From positions 1-14,514 of the forward strand of contig CANGCU010000016.1 in NCBI GenBank assembly GCA_947452355.1: a stretch of 14,514 nt of DNA, given 5' to 3'. Source of the stretch: Microbacteriaceae bacterium (GTDB lineage Bacteria > Actinomycetota > Actinomycetes > Actinomycetales > Microbacteriaceae). Shown here piece by piece: positions 1 to 6,933 of this stretch. The translations under genes and the position numbers were made by a program. How positions within the stretch are numbered: position 1 is the first letter of the stretch; each line of letters begins with the position of its first letter. A model generated the notes under the pieces. That model saw only the letters and a program-made list of their open reading frames with translations, was not told where the DNA came from and did no database searches.

Positions 1-263
1 ATGATGCGGTTTTGTTTATCCGGAGTTTCATCGCTTCCGCCGGACAGCAAGAGACGCGAGTAATCGCGTGCAACCTTGCTCGAAATTGGCGCGGAGGACG
101 CGGATTCCAAAAGTCCTTGGAACGTGGTCCGCGGAAACACGTAAATGCAACGTTCTTGACCGCGAGTCAACACGATGCCCCCGGCGAGTTCGTCCCGGAA
201 TTTAGCGGGCAAGATGACGCGACCCTTGTCGTCGAGCTTGGGTTCATAGGTTCCGAGCAACAC
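1..263 (-). CDS. mraZ: Transcriptional regulator MraZ (partial, 3' end outside window)
   Basis: Only the N-terminal 87 residues lie inside the window; the gene runs off the left edge. The frame starts GTG TTG CTC GGA and reads [20 protein letters not shown], the hallmark start of MraZ, a DNA-binding protein of the SpoVT/AbrB swapped-hairpin fold that controls the division and cell-wall (dcw) cluster. GTG at 261-263 is chosen because it aligns with the family start (M-F-L-G-T-Y) and has a GGAGG Shine-Dalgarno at 269-273, 5 nt upstream. MraZ normally heads the dcw operon, so mraW/rsmH and ftsL-type genes are expected beyond the left edge; that is inference. Its own promoter and operator array lie just upstream. 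Confidence 0.93.
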   Translation of the reverse strand, partial: MLLGTYEPKLDDKGRVILPAKFRDELAGGIVLTRGQERCIYVFPRTTFQGLLESASSAPISSKVARDYSRLLLSGGSDETPDKQNRI

Positions 264-304
264 GGCCGCCTCCTCTCTGATGACGCTGTGGGGTTTATTA
301 CATT

Positions 305-360
305 CTCCACTTTACTCCATTTTTCTCCATTTCTCTCCACTTTTATCCAAAAATATCCAT
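305..360 (-). promoter_or_regulatory. MraZ-box operator array, six 10-bp-phased repeats
   Basis: Read on the minus strand, TGGA occurs six times at exactly 10-bp steps (plus-strand tcca at 306, 316, 326, 336, 346 and 356). The four copies nearest mraZ are TGGAG, three of them preceded by A or G plus A/T-rich spacers; the two distal copies are TGGAT. MraZ is known to bind short direct repeats spaced one helical turn apart upstream of its own gene. The array overlaps the predicted -10 and the transcription start, which fits autorepression. Six units is more than the three usually described in E. coli. Confidence 0.85.
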
Positions 361-370
361 GCCGTGTCAA
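342..370 (-). promoter_or_regulatory. mraZ/dcw promoter (-35 TTGACA, -10 GATAAA)
   Basis: On the minus strand a perfect -35 TTGACA (365-370) is followed after 17 bp by GATAAA (342-347), 4 of 6 matches to TATAAT. The start would fall near 335, about 70 nt upstream of the mraZ GTG, within the MraZ boxes. This is the best -35/-10 pair in the window. Confidence 0.75.
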
Positions 371-393
371 AGAACCAACCACGCCGAGGCAAC

Positions 394-421
394 AAAAAAA
401 GTCCGGCCGAAGCCGGACTTT
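394..421 (-). terminator. Intrinsic terminator of the DUF3040 gene
   Basis: A perfect 10-bp inverted repeat has arms AAAGTCCGGC (398-407) and GCCGGACTTT (412-421). Read on the minus strand the loop is TTCG closed by C-G, the extra-stable cUUCGg tetraloop, and the stem runs into seven T residues (394-400). It begins about 15 nt after the DUF3040 stop codon and ends about 24 nt before the mraZ -35, so it insulates the dcw promoter from upstream transcription on the same strand. Confidence 0.9.
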
Positions 422-436
422 CATTACACGAAGGTT

Positions 437-775
437 CTAGAGGTCGCCGTCCATGCGTCGATCCCAACGATCGGCGAGTTTCGAACGAGGTGCGGACGGC
501 GTGGACGACGCGGCCGAGCGCGTCTCGCCACGTCGGTTAAGCGTGAGCATCGTGCCAACCACCATCATTCCGAATCCCGCAATTCCGACCAGGGCAAATT
601 TCACAACAACGCCAGCGAGAAGTACGCCGATCCCGGCGACGATAGTGAGGACGCCGATGGTGACAAGAGTGAGGTTTGCCCTCCGCGGAGAAACGGTAAC
701 GACGTCCGCGGTCGAGCCGGTGAGTTGCCGTTCCATTTCGTCGAGAACTCGGCGTTCATCGTCAGAAAGAGCCAT
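437..775 (-). CDS. DUF3040 family membrane protein
   Basis: A 112-residue protein starting MALSDDERRVLDEMERQL, the typical N terminus of the actinobacterial DUF3040 family (a short acidic helix, then two membrane segments). Hydrophobic segments are at about residues 35-56 and 59-79, and the tail is charged and serine-rich. The frame stays open 6 codons further upstream, but ATG at 775 is preferred because the family begins at this motif and GGAGG (780-784) lies 4 nt before it. Function is unknown. A homologue (Rv2169c, from memory) lies between mraZ and idsA2 in Mycobacterium tuberculosis, the same place as here. It is divergent from the polyprenyl synthase and ends at the strong terminator. 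Confidence 0.88.
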   Translation of the reverse strand: MALSDDERRVLDEMERQLTGSTADVVTVSPRRANLTLVTIGVLTIVAGIGVLLAGVVVKFALVGIAGFGMMVVGTMLTLNRRGETRSAASSTPSAPRSKLADRWDRRMDGDL

Positions 776-797
776 GTCCCCTCCTATAGTCATCTCC

Positions 798-826
798 AGT
801 GTAAAGCGTGCTTCGCTAATGTGGAA
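798..826 (-). promoter_or_regulatory. Possible promoter of the DUF3040 gene
   Basis: On the minus strand TACACT (798-803) could be a -10, with TTCCAC (821-826) at 17-bp spacing as a poor -35. The start would lie near 790, giving a short leader holding GGAGG. The match is weak; it is listed because the divergent gap is only 53 bp and must hold this promoter. Confidence 0.25.
817..822 (+). promoter_or_regulatory. -10 element for a leaderless polyprenyl synthase mRNA
   Basis: TAATGT matches the actinobacterial TANNNT -10 and ends 6 nt before the GTG start at 829. No Shine-Dalgarno precedes that start. Transcription beginning at the G of GTG would give a leaderless message. No convincing -35 is visible. 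Confidence 0.5.
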
Positions 827-828
827 CC

Positions 829-1938
829 GTGAATTCCACCAGCCCCTTTATCGACAGTGTCGCTGCACGCTTGGGTCAACTCGTTGCGCAGGCGCACCGC
901 GAATTACCCGAAATCGCGACCGACGCCGATGCTCTCACCGCCGTTGCCGAATCGTTCCTGACGGGGGGCAAGAGATTCCGCGCTCGACTCGCGTATTGGG
1001 GATGGCGAGCAGGCACTACGTTCGGGGACGTGTCCGCCGACATCGACTCGGCTTCCGCGCTGGACCACGTTGTGTCGCTGGCAACGGGTCTCGAACTCTT
1101 CCATGCCGCCGCACTTGTTCACGATGACATCATCGATAAGAGTGACACTCGACGAGGAACACCGTCGGCCCACCGTCAATTCGAACGTCACCATGTCGAG
1201 GGACGGTTCGACGGCTCGGCCGACCATTACGGAAAGTCCAGCGCAATCCTGCTCGGTGATTTGCTTTTGTCCTGGGCGGACGACCAGTTCCTTGGGGCAG
1301 CATTGAGCGTCGATGCGCAATCGGCACAAGTGTTCCGTTCCGAATTACGAACGATGCGATCTGACGTGACGGCGGGACAGTTCTTGGACAACCATGATTC
1401 CGTCGCGTGGCGAAACATCAGTGATAGCGACGCGATTGATCGTGCGCAACGGGTGGTGATTTACAAGTCGGCAAAGTACAGCGTCGAGGCGCCAATCGTA
1501 CTTGGCGCGATTCTGGGAGGGGCACAGCCACCGCTCATTTCCGCACTTCGCGGGTTTGCGCTTCCGTTGGGATTTGCCTTCCAGCTGCGTGACGACCTGT
1601 TGGGAGTGTTCGGCGACGAGGAGACGACCGGCAAACCCGCTGGAGACGACCTCCGCGAAGGCAAGCGCACCGTTCTTCTCGCCATCGCCCGTCAACGCGC
1701 AGACCGCGCGACGGTCACAGTGTTAGACGAACTAATCGGTGATCCGCGACTCGAGCCTGCTCAGATTGACATGTTGAGGTCGACACTCGTCGCCACTGGT
1801 GCCGTGCAGCAGATTGAGGAACTCATCGCGACGTCGCGGGACCGTTCGCTTCGGTCGCTCGCCGAAATGGGAGTCGATTCGTCGGTCGAACGCGAACTGA
1901 GTTCACTCGTTGATGCGATCACCATTCGCGCGGTTTAG
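829..1938 (+). CDS. idsA: Polyprenyl (geranylgeranyl-type) diphosphate synthase
   Basis: A 369-residue trans-prenyltransferase that condenses isopentenyl diphosphate onto allylic diphosphates to make C15-C20 or longer prenyl chains for quinones, carotenoids or wall lipid carriers. The substrate-binding GGKRFR is at residues 46-51. The first Asp-rich motif is DDIID at 99-103. The second region, DDLLGVFGDEETTGKPAGDD from residue 255, is typical of actinobacterial IdsA-type enzymes. Length is normal. The GTG start at 829 has no Shine-Dalgarno and may be leaderless; no nearby in-frame ATG fits better. Chain length cannot be read from sequence. A phenylalanine at 91, eight residues before the first DDxxD, may limit product length, but that is inference. 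M. tuberculosis idsA2 sits at the equivalent position. Confidence 0.9.
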   Translation: MNSTSPFIDSVAARLGQLVAQAHRELPEIATDADALTAVAESFLTGGKRFRARLAYWGWRAGTTFGDVSADIDSASALDHVVSLATGLELFHAAALVHDDIIDKSDTRRGTPSAHRQFERHHVEGRFDGSADHYGKSSAILLGDLLLSWADDQFLGAALSVDAQSAQVFRSELRTMRSDVTAGQFLDNHDSVAWRNISDSDAIDRAQRVVIYKSAKYSVEAPIVLGAILGGAQPPLISALRGFALPLGFAFQLRDDLLGVFGDEETTGKPAGDDLREGKRTVLLAIARQRADRATVTVLDELIGDPRLEPAQIDMLRSTLVATGAVQQIEELIATSRDRSLRSLAEMGVDSSVERELSSLVDAITIRAV

Positions 1939-2003
1939 GGGACACACCCCTTCCGCCTAAGTCGTTTCAACCACTTCGCGCCTGACAATTAAGGAGCGCG
2001 GAG

Positions 2004-2009
2004 AGGAGG
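2004..2009 (+). promoter_or_regulatory. Shine-Dalgarno of the LysM protein gene
   Basis: AGGAGG lies 4 nt before ATG 2014 and fixes that start. The remaining 65 bp back to the polyprenyl synthase stop show no convincing promoter, so co-transcription is possible. Confidence 0.75.
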
Positions 2010-2013
2010 CGTC

Positions 2014-2946
2014 ATGAGCGAATTGCTTCCCACTAATTCGACCTCTCCTATCTTCGACGGACTTCGCCCGCAGATTGCACAAGATACACGTCACAATCGA
2101 CGCATCCGCATAATCGCCGCCGCCGCGAGTGCGCTCCCAATTCTCGCGGCCGCCACTGCCTCATGGGTTGCGGGCGCAACAACTCTGACCGAGCTGGACC
2201 CGACCCAACAACCTCCAGCGCCACCCGAACCGACTCCAGAAGAATTGATGGATGCGACCAGCGTCCTCGGGCAGTCGACGCACACGGTGGTCGAGGGTGA
2301 AAGCCTGACATCGATAGCCCAGATGCACGGCATCCCCACCGCAGCACTGTTGGCACTGAACGGCTTGTCCTGGCAGACGACAGTCCATGAGGGGCAGGTG
2401 CTCGACGTCAGCAAAAAGATCCGCCCTACCGTCGACGAATCAGCTGTAGTGACACCTACCTTGGCGGAAAGCCCGCTGCTCGAATCAGGAATTCGAGCGG
2501 ATGATCTCGGTCGAGTAGCGGACGGCGAGGTTGTCAATGCACTCACGGCGGAAATGGCGACGAACGCCCGGATTATCATTCACGTTGGTCGAGAACTCGG
2601 CGTGCCGAATTACGGAATCGTCATTGCGCTCGCGGCAGCCGCACAAGAATCACACCTTCGGAACATCGATTTTGGAGATCGCGATTCAATCGGTCTTTTC
2701 CAACAGCGACCATCGTCAGGCTGGGGCAGTGCCAGCCAAATCCGCGACCCGCGTTATGCGGCACGAGCCTTCTTTGGCGGTCCGTCATCCACCGCGTCGA
2801 ATACGCCGGCCGGGTTGCTCGATATCCCACGGTGGCAACACATGTCGGTATCGGATGCCGCCCAGGCGGTGCAGCGGAGCGCATACCCCAATGCGTATGC
2901 CAAATGGGAAGTCAGCGCATGGAACTGGCTTTTCGAACTGACCTAG
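2014..2946 (+). CDS. Membrane-anchored LysM protein with lysozyme-like C-terminal domain
   Basis: A 310-residue protein with a short basic cytoplasmic N terminus, one membrane segment (about 32-56), a Pro/Glu-rich linker (63-78) and a LysM peptidoglycan-binding domain (about 89-133, HTVVEGESLTSIAQMHGI). Its C-terminal domain (about 175-305) contains AAAAQESHLRN, GLFQQRPSSGWG (227-238) and AVQRSAYPNAYAKWE. That domain recurs in many actinobacterial wall proteins and resembles lytic transglycosylases, with Glu212 as likely catalytic acid; enzymatic activity is inference. ATG 2014 has AGGAGG 4 nt upstream. It lies 53 bp before the PASTA kinase on the same strand, so two wall-sensing proteins sit side by side. 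A role in wall remodelling at growth or division sites is plausible but not shown. Confidence 0.82.
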   Translation: MSELLPTNSTSPIFDGLRPQIAQDTRHNRRIRIIAAAASALPILAAATASWVAGATTLTELDPTQQPPAPPEPTPEELMDATSVLGQSTHTVVEGESLTSIAQMHGIPTAALLALNGLSWQTTVHEGQVLDVSKKIRPTVDESAVVTPTLAESPLLESGIRADDLGRVADGEVVNALTAEMATNARIIIHVGRELGVPNYGIVIALAAAAQESHLRNIDFGDRDSIGLFQQRPSSGWGSASQIRDPRYAARAFFGGPSSTASNTPAGLLDIPRWQHMSVSDAAQAVQRSAYPNAYAKWEVSAWNWLFELT

Positions 2947-2986
2947 TGTCGCACCCGGATTCGACGACCTGACCCGTACCCCGACA

Positions 2987-2992
2987 TAAACT
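2987..2992 (+). promoter_or_regulatory. -10 element for a leaderless PASTA-kinase mRNA
   Basis: TAAACT (TANNNT) ends 7 nt before ATG 3000, with no Shine-Dalgarno between them. TCGACG at 2961-2966 resembles a -35 (4 of 6) but the spacing of 20 bp is long. A leaderless kinase message is the simplest reading. Confidence 0.5.
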
Positions 2993-2999
2993 GGACAAC

Positions 3000-4922
3000 A
3001 TGCCCCCCGAATCGACTGACCGACTCGTCGGCACCGTTCTGGATGGTCGATATCGAATTGAATCCCGCATTGCGCGAGGAGGCATGGCAAAGGTTTATCT
3101 CGCCGAGGACATCCGACTCGAACGCCAAGTAGCCATCAAGGTGATGCACGACCACCTCACCGATGACGGAGATTACGCGTCAAAGTTCATTCGGGAGGCG
3201 CGTCATACTGCACGCCTTGCGCACCCGAACATCATGTCGGTGTTTGATCAAGGGCACGTTGACGACACCTTGTATCTCGTCATGGAATACCTGCCGGGAA
3301 TGACGCTTCGTGATTTGCTCAACGATTTCACCACCTTGACAGTCGAGCAATCACTGGACATCGCAAACGCGGTCCTCCAGGCGTTGTCTGTTGCACATCG
3401 TGAAGGAATCCTGCACAGGGATGTCAAACCCGAAAACGTGATTCTCGTCAACGACGGCCGAATCAAGATCGGCGATTTCGGACTGGCTCGCCCAGTCAAC
3501 AACGCCACCGATACCGGCAAGTCACTCCTCGGAACCGTGGCGTATATCGCACCCGAGCTACTGACTCGCAGTCAGGCTGACAATCGAAGTGACCTCTATT
3601 CGGTCGGAATTATGTTGTATGAAATGTTGACCGGTAAACAACCGTTCACCGGCGAGACCCCGATGCAGGTTGCCGTGCAACACGCTCAACAGCCAATGCC
3701 GTTTGCGCACGATTCAAATCCGACCGTGAGCCGCGCTGTTGACGACGTCATTCAATGGGCAACGCAAAAGAATCCGGAAGACCGCCCGAAAGATGCACGA
3801 ACTTTGCTCGACGCACTTAAGCATGCGCTGGTTCGGCGTGACGACGAGGCCGACTCCCCAACCAGAGTCATCGATTCGGCGGTGCCCCCAGCGACCAGTG
3901 AAGATTCGCGAGAGACCCAACGCGCCCTCCCAACAATCGCACCTGGCTCAGGCGCGGCGGCAGTCAACAACCCACAACCCTCGACACCGGTCCGATCACG
4001 GCGGCCTCGCGGACGATTCATCATCATTGTCCTCGCACTGATCATCGCACTCGCCGGCGGAACGACCGTGTGGTGGTATCAATTTGGTCCCGGTTCGGTC
4101 ACGTCAAGCGCTTCCGTTTCGGGAATGTCCGCCGACGCGGCGACCGCAGCACTCACCAGTGCAGGATTCGTCGTCGTCGACCCGGCGTCCGAGGAATACA
4201 GCAGCGATGTACCCGAGGGATCCGTCATTACGACGGCACCCGAAATCACCGCTGGTATGCCCAAGGGTACAGAGGTGCATCTTGTCGTGTCCCTCGGACC
4301 CGAACCCGTCGCCTTCCCCGATTTTGCCGGGGCGTCGACGGTCGATTTTTCGGCACAACTCGCGCAACTCGGCATCGGGGTCGTCGACACGTCCAAGGAA
4401 TTCAACAAAAGCATTCCCGCGGGAAACGTCATAAAGGTTTCGCGCACAGATGGAACCGAAATCAAGGTGGGCGACACGGTATACGCCGGTGATTCGGTAC
4501 TCCTGACTGAATCGGTTGGAAAGGTTCCCAGTGTGATGGGGATGACGATCGAGGAAGCAACCGCGGCCTTGGCGACTGTCGACCTCACGGTGAATGGTCG
4601 AACATCCCAGGAATTTTCGACAACGGTCGAGGCTGGGCTTGTCATTTCGGTGACGTCTGCCGGTGGCGCCATTCACCCAGGCGGCGCCGTGTCCCTCGTC
4701 GTGTCTAAAGGTCCGGAACTGGTTACGGTTCCAAGCGTCACGGGTTTGACACTCGGTGCAGCAAAGACGCTTCTCACGGGCTTGGGATTCTCGGTCACGG
4801 TCATGACGGATATCCCCAAGAGCCACTGGGCGGAAAGTTGGGCACTGGCTGCGGCGACCGACCCTGCGGAAGGAACCGAAATTCCCAAGGGATCAGGAAT
4901 TACCCTGCAGGGCAAGATCTAA
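3000..4922 (+). CDS. pknL: PASTA-domain Ser/Thr protein kinase (PknB/PknL family)
   Basis: A 640-residue transmembrane kinase. The kinase domain covers about residues 18-270 with glycine loop ARGGMAKVY (25-33), Lys47 in VAIKVM, HRDVKPEN (139-146, catalytic Asp141), DFG (159-161), threonines in the activation loop (170, 172, 179) and APE (184-186). A charged Pro/Ser-rich juxtamembrane region precedes one membrane helix (350-370). Four extracellular PASTA repeats follow (about 378-444, 445-515, 518-583, 584-640); the first two are divergent. PASTA kinases sense muropeptides or lipid II and phosphorylate division, wall and metabolic proteins, including FHA proteins such as GarA/OdhI. The symbol pknL rests on position (idsA before, aroG after, as in Mycobacterium and Corynebacterium); domain content alone would also fit pknB. 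The ATG start has no Shine-Dalgarno. It ends 2 nt from the convergent lysE. Confidence 0.92.
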   Translation: MPPESTDRLVGTVLDGRYRIESRIARGGMAKVYLAEDIRLERQVAIKVMHDHLTDDGDYASKFIREARHTARLAHPNIMSVFDQGHVDDTLYLVMEYLPGMTLRDLLNDFTTLTVEQSLDIANAVLQALSVAHREGILHRDVKPENVILVNDGRIKIGDFGLARPVNNATDTGKSLLGTVAYIAPELLTRSQADNRSDLYSVGIMLYEMLTGKQPFTGETPMQVAVQHAQQPMPFAHDSNPTVSRAVDDVIQWATQKNPEDRPKDARTLLDALKHALVRRDDEADSPTRVIDSAVPPATSEDSRETQRALPTIAPGSGAAAVNNPQPSTPVRSRRPRGRFIIIVLALIIALAGGTTVWWYQFGPGSVTSSASVSGMSADAATAALTSAGFVVVDPASEEYSSDVPEGSVITTAPEITAGMPKGTEVHLVVSLGPEPVAFPDFAGASTVDFSAQLAQLGIGVVDTSKEFNKSIPAGNVIKVSRTDGTEIKVGDTVYAGDSVLLTESVGKVPSVMGMTIEEATAALATVDLTVNGRTSQEFSTTVEAGLVISVTSAGGAIHPGGAVSLVVSKGPELVTVPSVTGLTLGAAKTLLTGLGFSVTVMTDIPKSHWAESWALAAATDPAEGTEIPKGSGITLQGKI

Positions 4923-4924
4923 CG

Positions 4925-5536
4925 TCACACTCCGAGCGGCATCACAATCAAGCTGAGGGCAAGGGTGAACATGATGCTGGCAATCACTGTGTCGAGCACT
5001 TTCCAAAACTTCGGGTTTGCGACATACCGAGAGAGAGCCTTCGCACCGAATGCGAGAGCAAAGAACCAGACGAGGCTGGCGATGGATGCGCCGACGGCAA
5101 ACCACCAGCGGGAATCACCGAACTGAGCGGCGACCGATCCTAAGAACACCACCGTGTCGAGATACACGTGAGGGTTCAGGAGCGAGAACGTGGCAGTCGC
5201 GATGACGGCCGCCGACAGCGTCGCGGGGCCGCTGCCGGATACATCCATCGACTCCCCTGAATTCGCGCGGCGAAGTGACGACACCCCGAACCAGATCAGG
5301 TAACCTGCGCCGAGCCAGCGAACTGCTCCCAGCAAGAACGGCACGGATTCCAATAACGCTCCGAGCCCGGCGACACCCAGGGTGATGAGGGCGACGTCAA
5401 GGACCGCCGACACGAGTGCCACGGGAAAAACAAACCGACCGCTCAATCCTTGACGCAGGACGAACGCGTTTTGCGCCCCAATTGCGACAATCAACGAGAG
5501 GCCCGTGAAAAGACCGGAAACGAGTGCGGGAATCAC
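4925..5536 (-). CDS. lysE: LysE/ArgO family amino-acid exporter
   Basis: A 203-residue, almost wholly hydrophobic protein of the LysE/ArgO family, which exports basic amino acids by proton-driven transport. The diagnostic N-terminal GAQNAFVLRQG is at residues 20-30 and the conserved NPHVYLD at 121-127; five or six membrane segments are visible and length matches the family. The GTG start at 5534-5536 lies 5 nt after the aroG stop on the same strand with no Shine-Dalgarno, so translation is probably coupled to aroG. No lysG-type LysR activator is adjacent, unlike the classical Corynebacterium lysE locus. Linkage to aroG hints at coordination with amino-acid synthesis, but substrate cannot be read from sequence. 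It faces the kinase gene tail to tail with a 2-nt gap. Confidence 0.88.
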   Translation of the reverse strand: MIPALVSGLFTGLSLIVAIGAQNAFVLRQGLSGRFVFPVALVSAVLDVALITLGVAGLGALLESVPFLLGAVRWLGAGYLIWFGVSSLRRANSGESMDVSGSGPATLSAAVIATATFSLLNPHVYLDTVVFLGSVAAQFGDSRWWFAVGASIASLVWFFALAFGAKALSRYVANPKFWKVLDTVIASIMFTLALSLIVMPLGV

Positions 5537-5541
5537 GGCGA

Positions 5542-6906
5542 TTAGTTTCGCGCAGCGAGCTCTTCAGCCACAAGGAAGGCAAGTTCGAGGGACTGCATGT
5601 GATTCAAGCGGGGGTCACACAGCGATTCATATCGAGATGCCAGCGTTTCTTCGTCAATCATTTCCGCCCCACCTAGACATTCGGTGACGTCATCGCCGGT
5701 GAGCTCGACGTGAATTCCACCAGGGAACGTTCCGACCGCACGGTGCGCCTCGAAGAATCCTTTGACCTCGTCAACAACGTCATCGAAGCGACGGGTCTTG
5801 TAGCCATTCGGAGTCGTGATCCCGTTTCCGTGCATTGGATCCGTCACCCAGACAGGAAGCGCATCGCTGTCCTTGACTGCTTCCAACAGCGGGGGCAATG
5901 CGTCGCGAATGACACCTGCTCCCATTCTGGTGATGAACGTCAATCGGCCGGGAATTCGGTTGGGATCGAGAATGTCAACGAGCTTGTGAACCATCTCGGG
6001 AGTAGTCGACGGTCCGAGTTTGATTCCAATGGGGTTCGAGATTCGGGAGAAGAAATCGATGTGTGCACCGTCGAGTTCCCGAGTGCGCTCCCCCACCCAC
6101 ACAAAGTGCGCCGATGTGTTGTAGGGATTTCCAGTGCGCGAATCGATTCGGGTCATGGGACGTTCGTAATCCATGAGCAGACCCTCGTGCGAAGAATAGA
6201 ACTCGACGCGAGTCAATTCGTCGAAGTCCGCTCCCGCCGCCGCCATGAACTTGATCGCGCGGTCGATTTCCTTCGCGAGCGATTCATATCGTTTATTGGC
6301 TGGGTTCTCGGCAAACCCTCTATTCCACGAATGGACTTCGCGCAGGTCAGCGAAACCACCCTGGGTAAATGCACGAATGAGATTGAGTGTCGACGCGGCC
6401 GTGTGATAGCCGCGCAAAATACGATTCGGGTCGGCCTCGCGCGACTCCGGGGTGAAGTCGTAACCGTTGACAATGTCGCCACGGTAAGCCGGAAGTGTCA
6501 CGCCATCTCGGGTTTCGGTGTCGCTCGAGCGGGGTTTCGCGAACTGGCCCGCCATGCGACCCATCTTGACAATCGGCATCGCTGCACCGTACGTCAACAC
6601 GACCGCCATCTGCAGAATCGTCTTGACACGGTTACGAATCTTGTCCGCGGTTGCGCCGTCAAAGGTTTCGGCGCAATCCCCACCCTGTAGAAGGAATGCC
6701 GAGCCCGATGCGACACGAGCGAGTCGGTTTGTCAGTTGATCGACCTCACCGGCAAAGACGAGTGGCGGTAGCTTCGACAACTCGGAAGTCACCCGTGCGA
6801 GGTCGTCGGCGTTTCCCCAGTGAGGCTGCTGTCGGATTGGAAGTTTGCGCCACGCATCCAGCCCTTCGAGCACTCCAGGCGCCACGGCCACAATCGATTC
6901 GGTCAC
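5542..6906 (-). CDS. aroG: Class II 3-deoxy-D-arabino-heptulosonate-7-phosphate synthase
   Basis: A 454-residue enzyme catalysing the first shikimate step: phosphoenolpyruvate plus erythrose 4-phosphate gives DAHP. It is the plant-like class II type. Metal ligands by comparison with the M. tuberculosis enzyme are Cys78 (GGDCAE), His359 (DPMHGN), Glu401 (HVELTGD) and Asp431 (CDPRLN), with matching spacings. KMGRMAGQFAKPRS (114-127) and NPIGIKLGP (291-299) are also typical. In mycobacteria this enzyme partners with chorismate mutase and is inhibited by aromatic amino acids. The GTG start at 6904-6906 is backed by AAGGA 5 nt upstream. It lies 40 nt after plsC on the same strand but appears to have its own TAGGCT promoter, and is followed by lysE. 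Confidence 0.96.
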   Translation of the reverse strand: MTESIVAVAPGVLEGLDAWRKLPIRQQPHWGNADDLARVTSELSKLPPLVFAGEVDQLTNRLARVASGSAFLLQGGDCAETFDGATADKIRNRVKTILQMAVVLTYGAAMPIVKMGRMAGQFAKPRSSDTETRDGVTLPAYRGDIVNGYDFTPESREADPNRILRGYHTAASTLNLIRAFTQGGFADLREVHSWNRGFAENPANKRYESLAKEIDRAIKFMAAAGADFDELTRVEFYSSHEGLLMDYERPMTRIDSRTGNPYNTSAHFVWVGERTRELDGAHIDFFSRISNPIGIKLGPSTTPEMVHKLVDILDPNRIPGRLTFITRMGAGVIRDALPPLLEAVKDSDALPVWVTDPMHGNGITTPNGYKTRRFDDVVDEVKGFFEAHRAVGTFPGGIHVELTGDDVTECLGGAEMIDEETLASRYESLCDPRLNHMQSLELAFLVAEELAARN

Positions 6907-6933
6907 TCTCGTCCTTACGCCATTAACTAGTCC

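Noticed and set aside
394..421. Hairpin at 394-421 as a terminator for plus-strand transcription.
   Set aside because: Only three or four T residues follow on that strand and no plus-strand gene precedes it; the seven-T tail is on the minus strand.
453..1127. Plus-strand open frame of 224 codons crossing the DUF3040 gene and the polyprenyl synthase start.
   Set aside because: It covers two recognised genes and a divergent promoter, and its product is Arg/Ser/Thr-rich low-complexity sequence.
1937..1951. Small hairpin AGGGG-ACACA-CCCCT at the polyprenyl synthase stop codon.
   Set aside because: The stem is only 5 bp and only two T residues follow, so it is not a convincing terminator.
4903..4912. 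Palindrome CCCTGCAGGG near the end of the kinase gene.
   Set aside because: It lies in coding sequence, has no loop or T-tract, and 10-bp palindromes are common.
828..5723. The 15-mer cgtgaattccaccag occurs at 828-842 and at 5709-5723.
   Set aside because: One copy spans the polyprenyl synthase start, the other is antisense to the conserved GGIHVE codons of aroG. One exact 15-mer repeat in 14.5 kb is near chance expectation.
5710..6690. Long open frame of 326 codons antisense to aroG.
   Set aside because: The aroG frame encodes all known active-site residues; the antisense frame has no recognisable domain and is rich in Arg, Val and Ser as expected of a codon-bias shadow.
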